Source of the DNA: Ponticaulis koreensis DSM 19734 | GTDB taxonomy: Bacteria > Pseudomonadota > Alphaproteobacteria > Caulobacterales > Hyphomonadaceae | Direction: 5' to 3' | DNA: 64,000 bases | Assembly: GCF_000420665.1 (NCBI RefSeq) | Contig: NZ_ATVJ01000001.1 | Location: forward strand, 1,807,588-1,871,587 | Shown here: piece after piece, positions 34,193 through 43,025 of the stretch | Layout: each line of letters begins with the position of its first letter | Position numbering within the stretch: the first letter of the stretch is position 1 | The notes under the pieces: generated by a model | The model's database searches: none | What the model saw: the letters and a program-made list of their open reading frames with translations, nothing else | What the model was told of the DNA's origin: nothing | Made by a program: the position numbers and the translations under genes

Positions 34193-35220
34193 ACGAGCCG
34201 ACTTATTTCATCGCTGACATTGCAAGCTCGCACGATGGAGAGCTGTCCCGCGCCAAAGACCTGATCTGGCTGGTGAAGGAAGCTGGTGCCGATTGCGCGA
34301 AGTTCCAGCACTTTCTGGCGCGTGACATCGTCTCTGATGAGGGCTTCCGCTCGCTCGGCGGGCAGATGGCGCATCAAGCGGCATGGAAGCAATCGGTCTA
34401 CGATATCTTCGAGAAGTATCAGACACCGCGCGACTGGACGGATGAACTCGTTGCCGAGAGTAAAAAGGCTGATATCGATTTCATGACGACGCCATATGAT
34501 CTGGCGGCGATTGATCTGGTGGATAAGCATCTGAAAGCCTGGAAAATCGGCTCGGGCGATATTGGCTGGAACCAGTTCATTGAAGAGGTGTGTTCGCGCG
34601 GTAAGCCAGTCTTCCTCGCGACAGGTGCAGCCGACATGGAAGATGTCGAGCGCGCGGTGGACGCGGCGCTCACGAAAACCCGCGAGCTCTGCTTAATGCA
34701 GTGCAATACCAACTACACGGGAAGCCTTGAGAACTTTGCAAATGTGAACCTCAACGTGCTTCGCGCCTTCGCTCTGAAATATCCGGGCATGCCGCTCGGA
34801 CTGTCTGATCACACGCCGGGCCATGCTGCTGTACTTGGTGCTGTCACGCTTGGCGCATGTGCAGTCGAAAAGCACTTCACAGACGACAACAACCGCGATG
34901 GTCCTGACCATCCGTTCTCGATGAACCCGCAAAGTTGGCGGGATATGGTTGATCGCACGCGCGAGCTTGAACTGGCGCTGGGCGACGGCGTGAAACGCAT
35001 CGAAGCGAATGAGCATGACAGCGCAGTTGTGCAGCGACGCTGTCTACGCGCGACGCGTGATCTGGCGGCGGGTGAAACAATCACCGATGCTGATCTTGTG
35101 GCGCTGCGTCCGCGCCCTGAAGGCTCCGTTGAGCCATTCGAGCAGGATCTGGTTGTTGGCCAGCCGTTGACGGCCGCGGTGAACAAGGGCGATGCCCTGA
35201 TGTGGGAGCATGTGGGCTGA
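34144..35220 (+). CDS. Nonulosonic acid synthase (NeuB/PseI family)
   Basis: 358 residues. It condenses phosphoenolpyruvate with a six-carbon amino sugar to give a nine-carbon sialic-acid-like sugar. The TIM-barrel begins with FIADIASSHDGEL and contains KFQHF, GSGDIGWNQF, ATGAADMEDV and SDHTPGH, all family features. A C-terminal antifreeze-like SAF domain occupies about residues 290-358. Neighbouring pseB and the acetyltransferase favour a pseudaminic-type product (PseI), but legionaminic or another acid cannot be excluded from sequence alone. Confidence 0.88.
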   Translation: MRYNHEFSIGDRKIGLNEPTYFIADIASSHDGELSRAKDLIWLVKEAGADCAKFQHFLARDIVSDEGFRSLGGQMAHQAAWKQSVYDIFEKYQTPRDWTDELVAESKKADIDFMTTPYDLAAIDLVDKHLKAWKIGSGDIGWNQFIEEVCSRGKPVFLATGAADMEDVERAVDAALTKTRELCLMQCNTNYTGSLENFANVNLNVLRAFALKYPGMPLGLSDHTPGHAAVLGAVTLGACAVEKHFTDDNNRDGPDHPFSMNPQSWRDMVDRTRELELALGDGVKRIEANEHDSAVVQRRCLRATRDLAAGETITDADLVALRPRPEGSVEPFEQDLVVGQPLTAAVNKGDALMWEHVG

Positions 35221-35747
35221 TGCTGACAGGTGAAATCACCGGCCTCCGCGCCATTGAAGAGAGCGATCTGGAACAGCTTCTGGCCTGGCGGAACGATCCG
35301 CGCATGCGCCGCTTCTTCCGCGAATATCGCGAGCTGAACATGACCCAGCAAAAGAGCTGGTTTGATGCCAAGGTGAATAATGATCCGGCGACACGCATGT
35401 TCGCTATCGTGGACCTTGAAACCAAAGAGCTGATGGGCGCTGCAGGGCTCTGCTATATTGATGGCATCAATCGCAATGCAGACTTCTCGATCTATCTGGG
35501 GATCGATGATCTCTACATAGATGAGGATTACGCGCCGGATGCGGGCCGCGTTCTGCTCCGATACGGGTTTGAAGAGCTGAACCTCCACAAGGTCTGGGCC
35601 GAGATTTATTCGATCGACAAGCCGAAGCAGCAGCTATTCTACGAGCTGGGCTTTACGCGCGAAGGCGTGCACCGCGAAACACACTGGACGGAAGGTCAGT
35701 GGGTGGACAGCCTGTTCTACGGCCTGCTCGCGAAGGACTTCCGCTAG
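35220..35747 (+). CDS. GNAT acetyltransferase, PseH-like
   Basis: 175 residues of the GNAT/RimJ type, with LRAIEESDLEQLLAWRNDP at the start and acetyl-CoA-binding segments toward the end (QQLFYELGFTREG). This is the usual length and pattern of PseH, which N-acetylates the amino sugar intermediate. The ATG at 35220 overlaps the synthase stop (TGATG); an upstream in-frame ATG at 35202 inside the synthase gene is less likely. Last gene of the operon, ending four bases inside a convergent gene. Confidence 0.82.
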   Translation: MLTGEITGLRAIEESDLEQLLAWRNDPRMRRFFREYRELNMTQQKSWFDAKVNNDPATRMFAIVDLETKELMGAAGLCYIDGINRNADFSIYLGIDDLYIDEDYAPDAGRVLLRYGFEELNLHKVWAEIYSIDKPKQQLFYELGFTREGVHRETHWTEGQWVDSLFYGLLAKDFR

Positions 35748-37027
35748 TACGGGCTGGATTTTGGAATGTGGAAGCTGCGGGTGAATGTGCTGAGCGCAAT
35801 CAGGCCCATAAGCACGCTTAGAACGATGAATCCCGCAATCAGCGATATCAGCTTCATGGACCAGTCCATCACAGTTGTTGCCGCGTTGAGCGCGTCCTCG
35901 CCATAGTGTTTTGCCAGAGCGATAGCGCGGTCGCCGCCTGCCTGTGAAATGAGCTCGGCGCGTTTCAGATCGCTCTGTGATGAGATCGTTTCAATCAACA
36001 TAAGCGCATCGACCGTTGCACGACCTTCGTTCAGCGCCGCCAGACGTTCCAGATCGCTGATGAAGATGCGTAGACGTGGCTGGTCCACCGATTCTGCGAA
36101 GGCCGCGAAAATGGCGTCAGTCTCGATCAACAGGTTGGAGTTTGATGCAAAGGCTGCCTCTAGGTTAGCCCGAAGCGTATCTTCCGGCATTGCGCGTTCC
36201 AGATGATCGCGCAGCGTGCGCTCGAAATCGGGCGCCAGCCGGTCTGCACGGATAGCCGTTTTTAAAAGCGATGCGCCCTCAAAAAAGCGGCTATCGAGCT
36301 CTAATTCATCCAGCAGGCCATCACGGGCGATCAGGCCGAGGCCGGAAATGGATAGTGCAAAAACGTCCGTGAGGTCACCGCGTATCCAGCCGGCGCTTTG
36401 AAAGGCGAGGTCACGTGCATCGCCAAGCACGAAGAATTCAGGTTCAGGCGCAACGTTCGTCTCGTCTTCGATCAAAGCTTCAGATTGCAGGCCGTCTTCT
36501 TCTGTTTCTGGCGCAGTTTCAGTGTTTGCCTCGGCGTCATCAGCAGGTGCGGCGGGTGTGGTGCTCATAACAGGTGGCGCGACGGAGCGCTCATAGCGGG
36601 CGCGAACATCATCGGGCAGGAAAAGTTTGGCTGCAGTCAGAAGCCTGTCATCATGCTGCCCTGTGCTCTCAGTCGATGCCGCAGCGCTAACCGCAGCAGC
36701 GTCCTGTCGGTTAAGCATATAAGGAGCCGAAAGCAGGAAACCGCGCGCGCTGGTAATATCTCCCTGACGGACTTCGGCGTCGATCAGCTCTGCCCAGTAC
36801 TGCCTGTTGTTTTCATGGCTCGGGATGAGATCTGCGAACATGCGTCCCATACGGTCCTGCGTCGCCGTGATAGCCTCTGAAGTCGGCTCATATTCGGCAC
36901 CGCGGGCATTCCGTGTTTCCTGAATAATCAGGAAAACGACAATGCCGCTGATGATCAGTAGAATGTTGAAAATCAGGGCGGAAATCCATCCGAATGATCT
37001 TTGCGAATTTCGACTGCGTGAACGCAT
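35744..37027 (-). CDS. Membrane-anchored hypothetical protein, 427 aa
   Basis: I do not recognise this family. There is a membrane helix near residues 14-36 and a second near 385-410. A large helical region between them would lie in the periplasm, with an acidic Pro/Ala/Glu-rich linker at about 150-200. It is divergent from the flaEY-like gene and convergent with the sugar operon, so a surface or flagellar link is possible but unproven. Confidence 0.7.
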   Translation of the reverse strand: MRSRSRNSQRSFGWISALIFNILLIISGIVVFLIIQETRNARGAEYEPTSEAITATQDRMGRMFADLIPSHENNRQYWAELIDAEVRQGDITSARGFLLSAPYMLNRQDAAAVSAAASTESTGQHDDRLLTAAKLFLPDDVRARYERSVAPPVMSTTPAAPADDAEANTETAPETEEDGLQSEALIEDETNVAPEPEFFVLGDARDLAFQSAGWIRGDLTDVFALSISGLGLIARDGLLDELELDSRFFEGASLLKTAIRADRLAPDFERTLRDHLERAMPEDTLRANLEAAFASNSNLLIETDAIFAAFAESVDQPRLRIFISDLERLAALNEGRATVDALMLIETISSQSDLKRAELISQAGGDRAIALAKHYGEDALNAATTVMDWSMKLISLIAGFIVLSVLMGLIALSTFTRSFHIPKSSPY

Positions 37028-37152
37028 GGAATGGTTTCCGGATTCTACCGATTTACTGAGACCTATTAGTACTTTCGTTAGGTCGATGACGGATAATGAT
37101 CAAGTATCGCCTGCGCGTCGCAGGTGTTTTGTCGCTGAAAGATGGCGAAACG

Positions 37153-39849
37153 ATGGAACCGATTAATTTCGATTTTTCTCCGCTTGCGGGGTATTACAAC
37201 GCGAAGATTAATCTCAGCCTTGCATCCGCACAGGCTCGCTCTGTCTCGTCTACTCAAGCGTCGGAAGAGACCGCAACATCCAACAGCGACTTGCCCTGGC
37301 GCCAGGAAGTCGATCCTGATGACGCTCTGCGAAAAGCCCTTGGCGCAGCCTCATTTCTTCCGGATAGCGTGGCGCGTGATGCGCGCGATGAACGCGGCGA
37401 CGTACCGAAAATTTTTGCAGCATACTCTGCGCTGGCCAGCATTACGGCGATCGCGCAGGCTGCCAAAGAAGACCGCCTTCCGGTCGGCCAGGAAAGCCGC
37501 GCTCAGAAAAGAATGCTGGAAGGCATTCTGGAAGTTAAAAACTTCCTCGCCAGCGTGGATATCCAGAAGACCATTCTGATCGCCGGACAGCGCCTGTCTG
37601 CGGCGCAGAGTGAAGCGGCAATCACACGTTCCTCTTACGAGTACAACACCAAGGTTCTGCACTCTGGCGAGTACGACGCTGAGGTGGCGGCGTTCACCGG
37701 CGATAAAGTGTTCACGGTGACAGCCAAGAAGATCAACACGACCTCGTCGGTGACGATCGATCTGGCCGAAATGGAAGCCACGACTGGCAAGACCGTCCGG
37801 AATCTCGACAACGTCGCCGAGTTCATCAATTTCAAGCTTGAAGAAGCCGGCATTCGCAGCTCGTTCGTTCGCGAGAAGATCGGCATTAAAGACGAAAATG
37901 GTGTTATTCAGGGCGATGACTTCGGCTTCAAAATCAAAGGCGTTTCTACCGAGACGCTGAGCTTCTCTGCAGCTGACGCTGCGCCTGCAGCCATCATGGT
38001 TGGTCAGTCCGGCATGGGCGATAATGGCGGCGGACAGCTTTCCGTCTGGACCGGTATCGACGGAGGCGCGCCAGTAATGGCGAACGCTGCACGTCTCGGC
38101 GAAGACGGCAAGGAAACAAATATTGCAGCTACGGCGGTTCATCCTGATGGTGGATACGTCGTCGTTGGCACGACTGAAGGCGTGATCGGCGAAAGCGGTA
38201 TTCGCGGTGAAGACGACACCTTCATGGCGCGCTATGACAGCCAGGGGCAGATGGTCTGGTCGCGTACGCTCGGTGCTGCGACTTCAGCTGAAGGTCTGGC
38301 GCTCGCTGTCTCTGATGATGGCAAGATCGCAATCACGGGTAAGACATCTGACGAGCTGATCACCAATGCGATTGGCGGCGGCGATGATACGTTCGTCACT
38401 ATGTATGATGCAGATGGTATCGAGCAGTGGACCCGTCAGCGCGGCAGCACTTACGACGATCAGGGTAACTCGATTGCCTTCGCGGCAGACGGTTCGCTCG
38501 TCATCGGTGGCACAACGGCTGGCAGCATGACTGAAGACCTGCTCACAGGTGGTAAAGACGCATTCATCGAGAAACTGGACGCTGATGGCAACCAGCTCTG
38601 GCTGCGCCAGTTCGGCACGACCGAGAATGACTCCGTAAAAGAGGTGAAGGTCGCTGATGATGGATCTGTCATCGTCGCGAGCATCGAAAACGGTGAGGCC
38701 ATTTTGCGCCGATATGCGAGTGGCACAGACGATCCAGCCGACTGGACATACTCTCTCGGTAACCTCAATGGCGGCGATATCGGTGCGCTCGAGATTGCAG
38801 ACGATGGCACGATATATATCGGTGGTTCGACACGCACGACCGGTACCGATGCAACCGGATTTACAACCGGCACGCAATCCGACCGTGATGGATTTGTTGC
38901 GAGCATCAACGTCAATGGCGGCGGTGTGGTCAGCACGAACTGGCTGCAACGCATTGGCGGGTCTGACTATCAATCCGTTGAAGGGCTGAAAGTTTCCGGC
39001 AGCGAAGTAATTATCGCAGGCACTGGCGAAGGTGAGTTCGGTACGGCAACGTCTGATAAAGATCAGTCGGCGTTCCTCAGTTCTCTGTCGGTTGCAGACG
39101 GTACGCAGGGTTGGTCGTCCAGCCTGTCAGGCCGCGGTGGGATTTCGTCCGCAAGTGACGTGATCCTCTCTGACAGCTTCTCCAACACACTCGATGCGTT
39201 CGGTCTTCCGGATGGAGATATGGTGCTGGCTGATACAGCGGCCGTGACTGACCGCCTGTCTATTCGTCCGGGCGATCATTTCTATGTCTCCGTAGATGGC
39301 GGACGGGATAAGAAAATTACAGTCGAGCAGGGCGATAATCTGCGGTCTCTGACATTCAAGCTGAACGCGGCGCTGGTGCTTGACGGTAAAGCCGATGTGC
39401 GCCGTAGCAATGGTGCGCAGTCTCTCAAGATTACACCGAACGAGGGTGTCCAGATCGAGCTGAAGTACGGCGCTGAAGGCCGTGATGCGCTCGCAGCGCT
39501 TGGTCTCCCAACTGGCGTGATTATGGAAAAGCCGATCCCGGGCCGCGACTCTATCAGCGACAGCCCCGAAATCGTCGCGCTTGGTTTGCTTGACAATCTG
39601 AACTTCGACACCAAAGAATCCCGCGACGACGCATTTGACGTTCTCGAGGGCGCGCTTCGTGGTCTGCGTACGGCTTATCGCTGGGCAGTTGATGATCCAA
39701 CGCTTCTGGCGCTCAAGAATAATGATCAGGGGCCAGGCCGGAATTCAGGCGGTGCGCCGCCCGCTTATCTGACAGCGCAGATTGCCAATCTTCAGGCGGG
39801 GCTTCAGCGACTGACAGCTGGCGGTGGCGGATTTAACTTCTTCGCCTGA
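37153..39849 (+). CDS. flaEY: FlaEY-like flagellar regulatory protein with SBBP-like repeats
   Basis: 898 residues from the ATG giving MEPINFDFSPLAG; an in-frame ATG at 37096 would add 19 residues. The N-terminal 250 residues are helical with flagellin- or hook-protein-like character. Residues about 290-650 hold repeats spaced roughly 57 residues apart (DDTFMARYDSQGQMVW, DDTFVTMYDADGIEQW, KDAFIEKLDADGNQLW), the pattern of SBBP/beta-propeller repeats. A short globular part and a Gly-rich end (GGGGFNFFA) close it. Size, organisation and flagellar context match proteins annotated FlaEY in Caulobacterales, needed for flagellin output. No signal peptide is visible. Confidence 0.68.
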   Translation: MEPINFDFSPLAGYYNAKINLSLASAQARSVSSTQASEETATSNSDLPWRQEVDPDDALRKALGAASFLPDSVARDARDERGDVPKIFAAYSALASITAIAQAAKEDRLPVGQESRAQKRMLEGILEVKNFLASVDIQKTILIAGQRLSAAQSEAAITRSSYEYNTKVLHSGEYDAEVAAFTGDKVFTVTAKKINTTSSVTIDLAEMEATTGKTVRNLDNVAEFINFKLEEAGIRSSFVREKIGIKDENGVIQGDDFGFKIKGVSTETLSFSAADAAPAAIMVGQSGMGDNGGGQLSVWTGIDGGAPVMANAARLGEDGKETNIAATAVHPDGGYVVVGTTEGVIGESGIRGEDDTFMARYDSQGQMVWSRTLGAATSAEGLALAVSDDGKIAITGKTSDELITNAIGGGDDTFVTMYDADGIEQWTRQRGSTYDDQGNSIAFAADGSLVIGGTTAGSMTEDLLTGGKDAFIEKLDADGNQLWLRQFGTTENDSVKEVKVADDGSVIVASIENGEAILRRYASGTDDPADWTYSLGNLNGGDIGALEIADDGTIYIGGSTRTTGTDATGFTTGTQSDRDGFVASINVNGGGVVSTNWLQRIGGSDYQSVEGLKVSGSEVIIAGTGEGEFGTATSDKDQSAFLSSLSVADGTQGWSSSLSGRGGISSASDVILSDSFSNTLDAFGLPDGDMVLADTAAVTDRLSIRPGDHFYVSVDGGRDKKITVEQGDNLRSLTFKLNAALVLDGKADVRRSNGAQSLKITPNEGVQIELKYGAEGRDALAALGLPTGVIMEKPIPGRDSISDSPEIVALGLLDNLNFDTKESRDDAFDVLEGALRGLRTAYRWAVDDPTLLALKNNDQGPGRNSGGAPPAYLTAQIANLQAGLQRLTAGGGGFNFFA

Positions 39850-40398
39850 TCAGGCGTCCTTCCACGCTCCGGATGCCAATCCGTCAATGCTCCAGCTTCC
39901 AACCGAATAGCGTATGAGCCGCAGGGTCGGGTGACCGACTGCGGCTGTCATGCGCCGTACCTGACGGTTTCTGCCTTCCGTAATTGAAAGCTCGATCCAG
40001 CTGTCCGGCACGCTTTTGCGAACACGTATCGGCGGGTCGCGATCCCACAACTCTGATGGTGCATCTATCGGGCGCACGATGGCCGGGCGTGTCAGCCCGT
40101 CTTTCAGCTCGACGCCGTTCTGTAGAGCAGACAGGGCGGCGTCGTCCGGCACACCTTCAACCTGCACCCAATAGGTTTTGGGCTGTTTGAATTTCGGGCT
40201 GGCTATTTTGTTCTGAAGCTTGCCGTCATTTGTCAGAACGAGCAGGCCTTCGCTGTCGCGATCCAGACGACCGGCTGCATAAACGCCTGGGACGTCGATA
40301 TAGTCCGACAGCGTCTGGCGGTCCGTGCCCTCATTTCCCTTATCGGTGAATTGAGACAGCACGTTGAATGGTTTGTTGAACAGAATAGTGCGCGACAT
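39850..40398 (-). CDS. rluE: 23S rRNA pseudouridine synthase, RluE-like
   Basis: 182 residues of the RsuA/RluE family without an S4 domain, like E. coli RluE, which makes pseudouridine 2457. It opens ILFNKPFNVLSQFTDK, has the catalytic Asp in AAGRLDRDSEGLLVLT and the closing motif GRNRQVRRM. The start at 40398 follows AAGGGCGCC. The stop abuts the flaEY stop codon with no spacing. A small gene lies 20 bp upstream on the same strand. Confidence 0.87.
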   Translation of the reverse strand: MSRTILFNKPFNVLSQFTDKGNEGTDRQTLSDYIDVPGVYAAGRLDRDSEGLLVLTNDGKLQNKIASPKFKQPKTYWVQVEGVPDDAALSALQNGVELKDGLTRPAIVRPIDAPSELWDRDPPIRVRKSVPDSWIELSITEGRNRQVRRMTAAVGHPTLRLIRYSVGSWSIDGLASGAWKDA

Positions 40399-40418
40399 GG
40401 CGCCCTTGTAACGCGGCT

Positions 40419-40733
40419 TTACAGACTTGCAAAAAGATCCGGCGTTTTCACATCGCGCGCATTGCGGATGTCCTCGCCGATATAAAAGCATGGATGCTTG
40501 AGAGACTGCAGTCCGCCGCGCGCTTCATAGTGCGACCAGCCTCCATTCGGCATTTTTGCCGACCGGACTTTTGCGCCGCACATCGGGCAGTCATGCAGCC
40601 ATGTTTTAGAACCGTGAGAGGTGAGAGCGGTTTCGCGCACCATCCAGCTGCCGGGAATACGTGTGTATGCGCCGGATTTGAGTTTCCGGTCGTGAGCTTT
40701 GCGATAAATCAGCTGCACCGTCATGCCTTTCAT
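40419..40733 (-). CDS. Small hypothetical protein with one Cys pair
   Basis: 104 residues, basic in the first half. CPMCG near residue 50 forms a zinc-knuckle-like CxxC, but only one further Cys (HPCF) is present, so a full ribbon is not certain. I do not recognise the family. It probably shares a transcript with the pseudouridine synthase 20 bp downstream. The start could instead be an ATG at 40724. Confidence 0.6.
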   Translation of the reverse strand: MKGMTVQLIYRKAHDRKLKSGAYTRIPGSWMVRETALTSHGSKTWLHDCPMCGAKVRSAKMPNGGWSHYEARGGLQSLKHPCFYIGEDIRNARDVKTPDLFASL

Positions 40734-40904
40734 CTCAGGTCATGGAGTCTCGCCTGATATACTTAATGAAAACTTGGCAAACGGGCCTTCGGCCAGATCC
40801 TTGGCGAGGTTTTTTATCGAACAGCGGTGTAGGCGTTAAAGTGCGAATACGTATAGTTTACCCTGCAGTGCCTGAGGGCCTGATCTTCAGTTTGGGTTTT
40901 GTCG

Positions 40905-41399
40905 ATGAGTCTGCCGTTTCTTCCTAATATTCCTGTCAGTGATATTTCGGCTGCAATTCAGGTGGCGATTGGTCCGATCTTTCTTCTCGTCGGTACCGGA
41001 TCGCTTCTGAATGTCGTGACAGGGCGGCTCGGGCGCGTCGTGGATCGTGCGCGTGTTCTGGAACGCCTCATTGAAGAAGGTGAGGAGGAAGTCCTGGAGC
41101 GGCGTCATCTGATGGAGTTGAAGGCGCTGGACCGGCGCATGAAGTATGGCAATCGCGCTGTACTCCTGTGTTCGCTCTCGGCAGTGCTGATCTGTATTCT
41201 GGTCGCGCTGGTCTTCGTGCTCGATTTTATCGGCGCGGCAGCAGGGATCATCATCGCCATACTGTTCATGATGGTGATGGCAGCCCTCGCAGCTGGGCTG
41301 ATCAGCTTTCTTCTGGAAGTTCACACGGCGACACGGTTTCTACGTGTGCGCCATGAAGTGCTCGCGCGTCAGCATAAGATGGCGTCGAGCGAGGCTTAG
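40905..41399 (+). CDS. DUF2721 family membrane protein
   Basis: 164 residues. Hydrophobic helices are near residues 14-36, 84-106 and 112-136. A charged amphipathic segment between the first two (LGRVVDRARVLERLIEEGEEE) matches the DUF2721 layout. Function unknown. The ATG at 40905 is preferred to a TTG two codons upstream; neither has a strong ribosome site. It converges on an OmpA-like gene two bases away. Confidence 0.75.
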   Translation: MSLPFLPNIPVSDISAAIQVAIGPIFLLVGTGSLLNVVTGRLGRVVDRARVLERLIEEGEEEVLERRHLMELKALDRRMKYGNRAVLLCSLSAVLICILVALVFVLDFIGAAAGIIIAILFMMVMAALAAGLISFLLEVHTATRFLRVRHEVLARQHKMASSEA

Positions 41400-41401
41400 G
41401 C

Positions 41402-41869
41402 CTATTCCCGGAAATAGACGTCGACGCGCCGGTTCATCGGGTTGATCAGATTGTCTTCGGTGACAGCATTGGTTTCACCCATAGCGACAATGGCAATGCG
41501 GTCCACGTCGAGATCAGCTGCCATGAGGGCGTCCAGAACATTGTCGGCGCGCTCCTGCGATACAGTCATGTTCACCGTGTCGCTGCCGATCGCGTCTGAT
41601 TGGGCGACAATCTCAATCGCTGAAAGATCGCAGCTTTCTGCGGCTTCGACCGCGATAGCGATGGCATCCAAAGCGATTTCATCAAGATCGGTCTCGTTGG
41701 AAGCAAAATAGATCGGGAAGTTTCTGTCAGCGCAAACAGGCATGGTTGCCTCGGCTTCCATGACCGGAGCTTCTGGCGGTGGTGGCGGCAAGGATGTTGT
41801 CGTGCAGGCGGCGACCATAACTATCAGGCCAGAAACCAGTACGGCGCGTTGGACAGAAAGCGTATTCAT
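41402..41869 (-). CDS. OmpA-like lipoprotein
   Basis: 155 residues. A lipoprotein signal ends at VAAC (Cys22), followed by a short Pro-rich linker. Residues about 45-155 are an OmpA-C/Pal-like peptidoglycan-binding domain, recognisable by IYFASNETDLDEIA, VAQSDAIGSD and the closing NRRVDVYFRE. It would tether the outer membrane to the cell wall. A longer upstream frame is rejected since it has no signal and no ribosome site. Confidence 0.87.
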   Translation of the reverse strand: MNTLSVQRAVLVSGLIVMVAACTTTSLPPPPPEAPVMEAEATMPVCADRNFPIYFASNETDLDEIALDAIAIAVEAAESCDLSAIEIVAQSDAIGSDTVNMTVSQERADNVLDALMAADLDVDRIAIVAMGETNAVTEDNLINPMNRRVDVYFRE

Positions 41870-42074
41870 TTCAAAATTCCCCCAAACTCCATCAGACCAT
41901 GTGATGGAACGCTTTATCTGGCAATCGGTTCCTGATCGATAAAATTTAAATAATGCCATTCATTAAACAGTAATCAGTATTAACGGAAATCGGCCTGCTT
42001 TTTACCAAGGTAAATGCATGCGGGTATTTCATTAATTGGTTTTGTTAGTTTCTCCTGTGGACTGCCGCATTTGC

Positions 42075-42083
42075 TTAACCATA
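42075..42083 (+). promoter_or_regulatory. TTAACCATA motif
   Basis: The same TTAACCATA sequence as in the flagellin 4 promoter, 51 bp before the 140-residue hypothetical gene at 42134. It suggests that this gene belongs to the CtrA regulon; one half-site is weak evidence. Confidence 0.35.
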
Positions 42084-42133
42084 CGGAAATCCATAGCTGC
42101 GTTAATCAGGGGGTGCCTCACTATGGAGCCCTT

Positions 42134-42556
42134 ATGATGAAAGCTATGATCAAACACGTCGCGTCAGCGACCGGTCTGTCTGCGAAGCGTGCTGAAAATG
42201 CCCTTGGTATTGTTTTGAATGCATCCGAGCGACAAGGCTCTGTGTTCGTAGCCCAGCTATACAAAAAACTACCGGGCGCTAAAGCGCTGTCTGCGAAGGC
42301 GGGTAAAGCGACTGGCGCGGCCACAGGCGAGCTTGCGCGCCTGATTGAACAGACACCCGGTGGACGCATGGCGGTCGCAACAGGCATGATCCGCAATCTG
42401 CAAAAAGCCGGCCTCGGTCATAACGAGATTTCCGGCATCTTCCCTGCGGTTTCTTCATACTGCGAAGACGCCTACGGCCTTAAGGGCTTTGGCCATCTTG
42501 GCGACTTGCTGGGAACACGCGGCGCTGAGACCGCGACTGATACGGCTGTTGCCTGA
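42134..42556 (+). CDS. Hypothetical helical protein, 140 aa
   Basis: A soluble, basic, Ala/Gly-rich protein. It resembles small helical domains of unknown function (DUF2267/DUF2780-like) in its pattern of short helices, but I cannot name the family. GGAG lies five bases before the first of two adjacent ATGs. A TTAACCATA motif sits upstream, and a terminator follows. Possibly cell-cycle controlled. Confidence 0.6.
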   Translation: MMKAMIKHVASATGLSAKRAENALGIVLNASERQGSVFVAQLYKKLPGAKALSAKAGKATGAATGELARLIEQTPGGRMAVATGMIRNLQKAGLGHNEISGIFPAVSSYCEDAYGLKGFGHLGDLLGTRGAETATDTAVA

Positions 42557-42584
42557 CCTGCAAGGCACGAATTGAGTTTCTGAA

Positions 42585-42613
42585 GGGCCACTTGAACGGG
42601 TGGCTCTTTTCGT
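42585..42613 (+). terminator. Terminator
   Basis: GGGCCAC pairs with GTGGCTC (one wobble) around TTGAACGG and is followed by TTTTCGTTT. Confidence 0.7.
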
Positions 42614-42648
42614 TTGCGAAGATCCCTGACGCTGGATAAACCGGCGTC

Positions 42649-42909
42649 ATGGCCGATAATGATATCCTCTCCATTGAAATGATCCTGAGGGCACTCCGTG
42701 AGGAAGCTGCAGACTGTTTCACCGACCCTGTGCTAGTAACGATTGATTTCAGTAAGATTGCTGATGTTGATCCGAAGGGTGGAGAGGCAAAAGTCCAGCG
42801 CCTGAAAGCGTCACGCCGTGTCGCTTTTCTGAAGGCAGAACTCTATCAGGATGATGCTCTGATATTTAGCGCGAAAGCAGTCTTCAAGGCCCGCGCCGGA
42901 CTCGAATAA
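42649..42909 (+). CDS. Short hotdog-like protein, probable half domain
   Basis: 86 residues. From about residue 28 on it reads like the second half of a PaaI-type hotdog thioesterase (VTIDFSKI, GGEAKVQRLKASRRVAFLKA, then DDALIFSAKAVFKA). The HGG helix and first strands that a full domain needs are absent. It is either a degraded thioesterase or a small protein that pairs with another hotdog subunit. No strong ribosome site is visible. Confidence 0.5.
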   Translation: MADNDILSIEMILRALREEAADCFTDPVLVTIDFSKIADVDPKGGEAKVQRLKASRRVAFLKAELYQDDALIFSAKAVFKARAGLE

Positions 42910-43025
42910 AGTAAACAAAAAGTAAACATAAAACTTTATTCCAATTTATTCTAAATTTGTTCCAAAACAATATTTACATGAGAACAAAAGAGGAATATTT
43001 ATGACCTATGGAACGGAGGGTGAAC

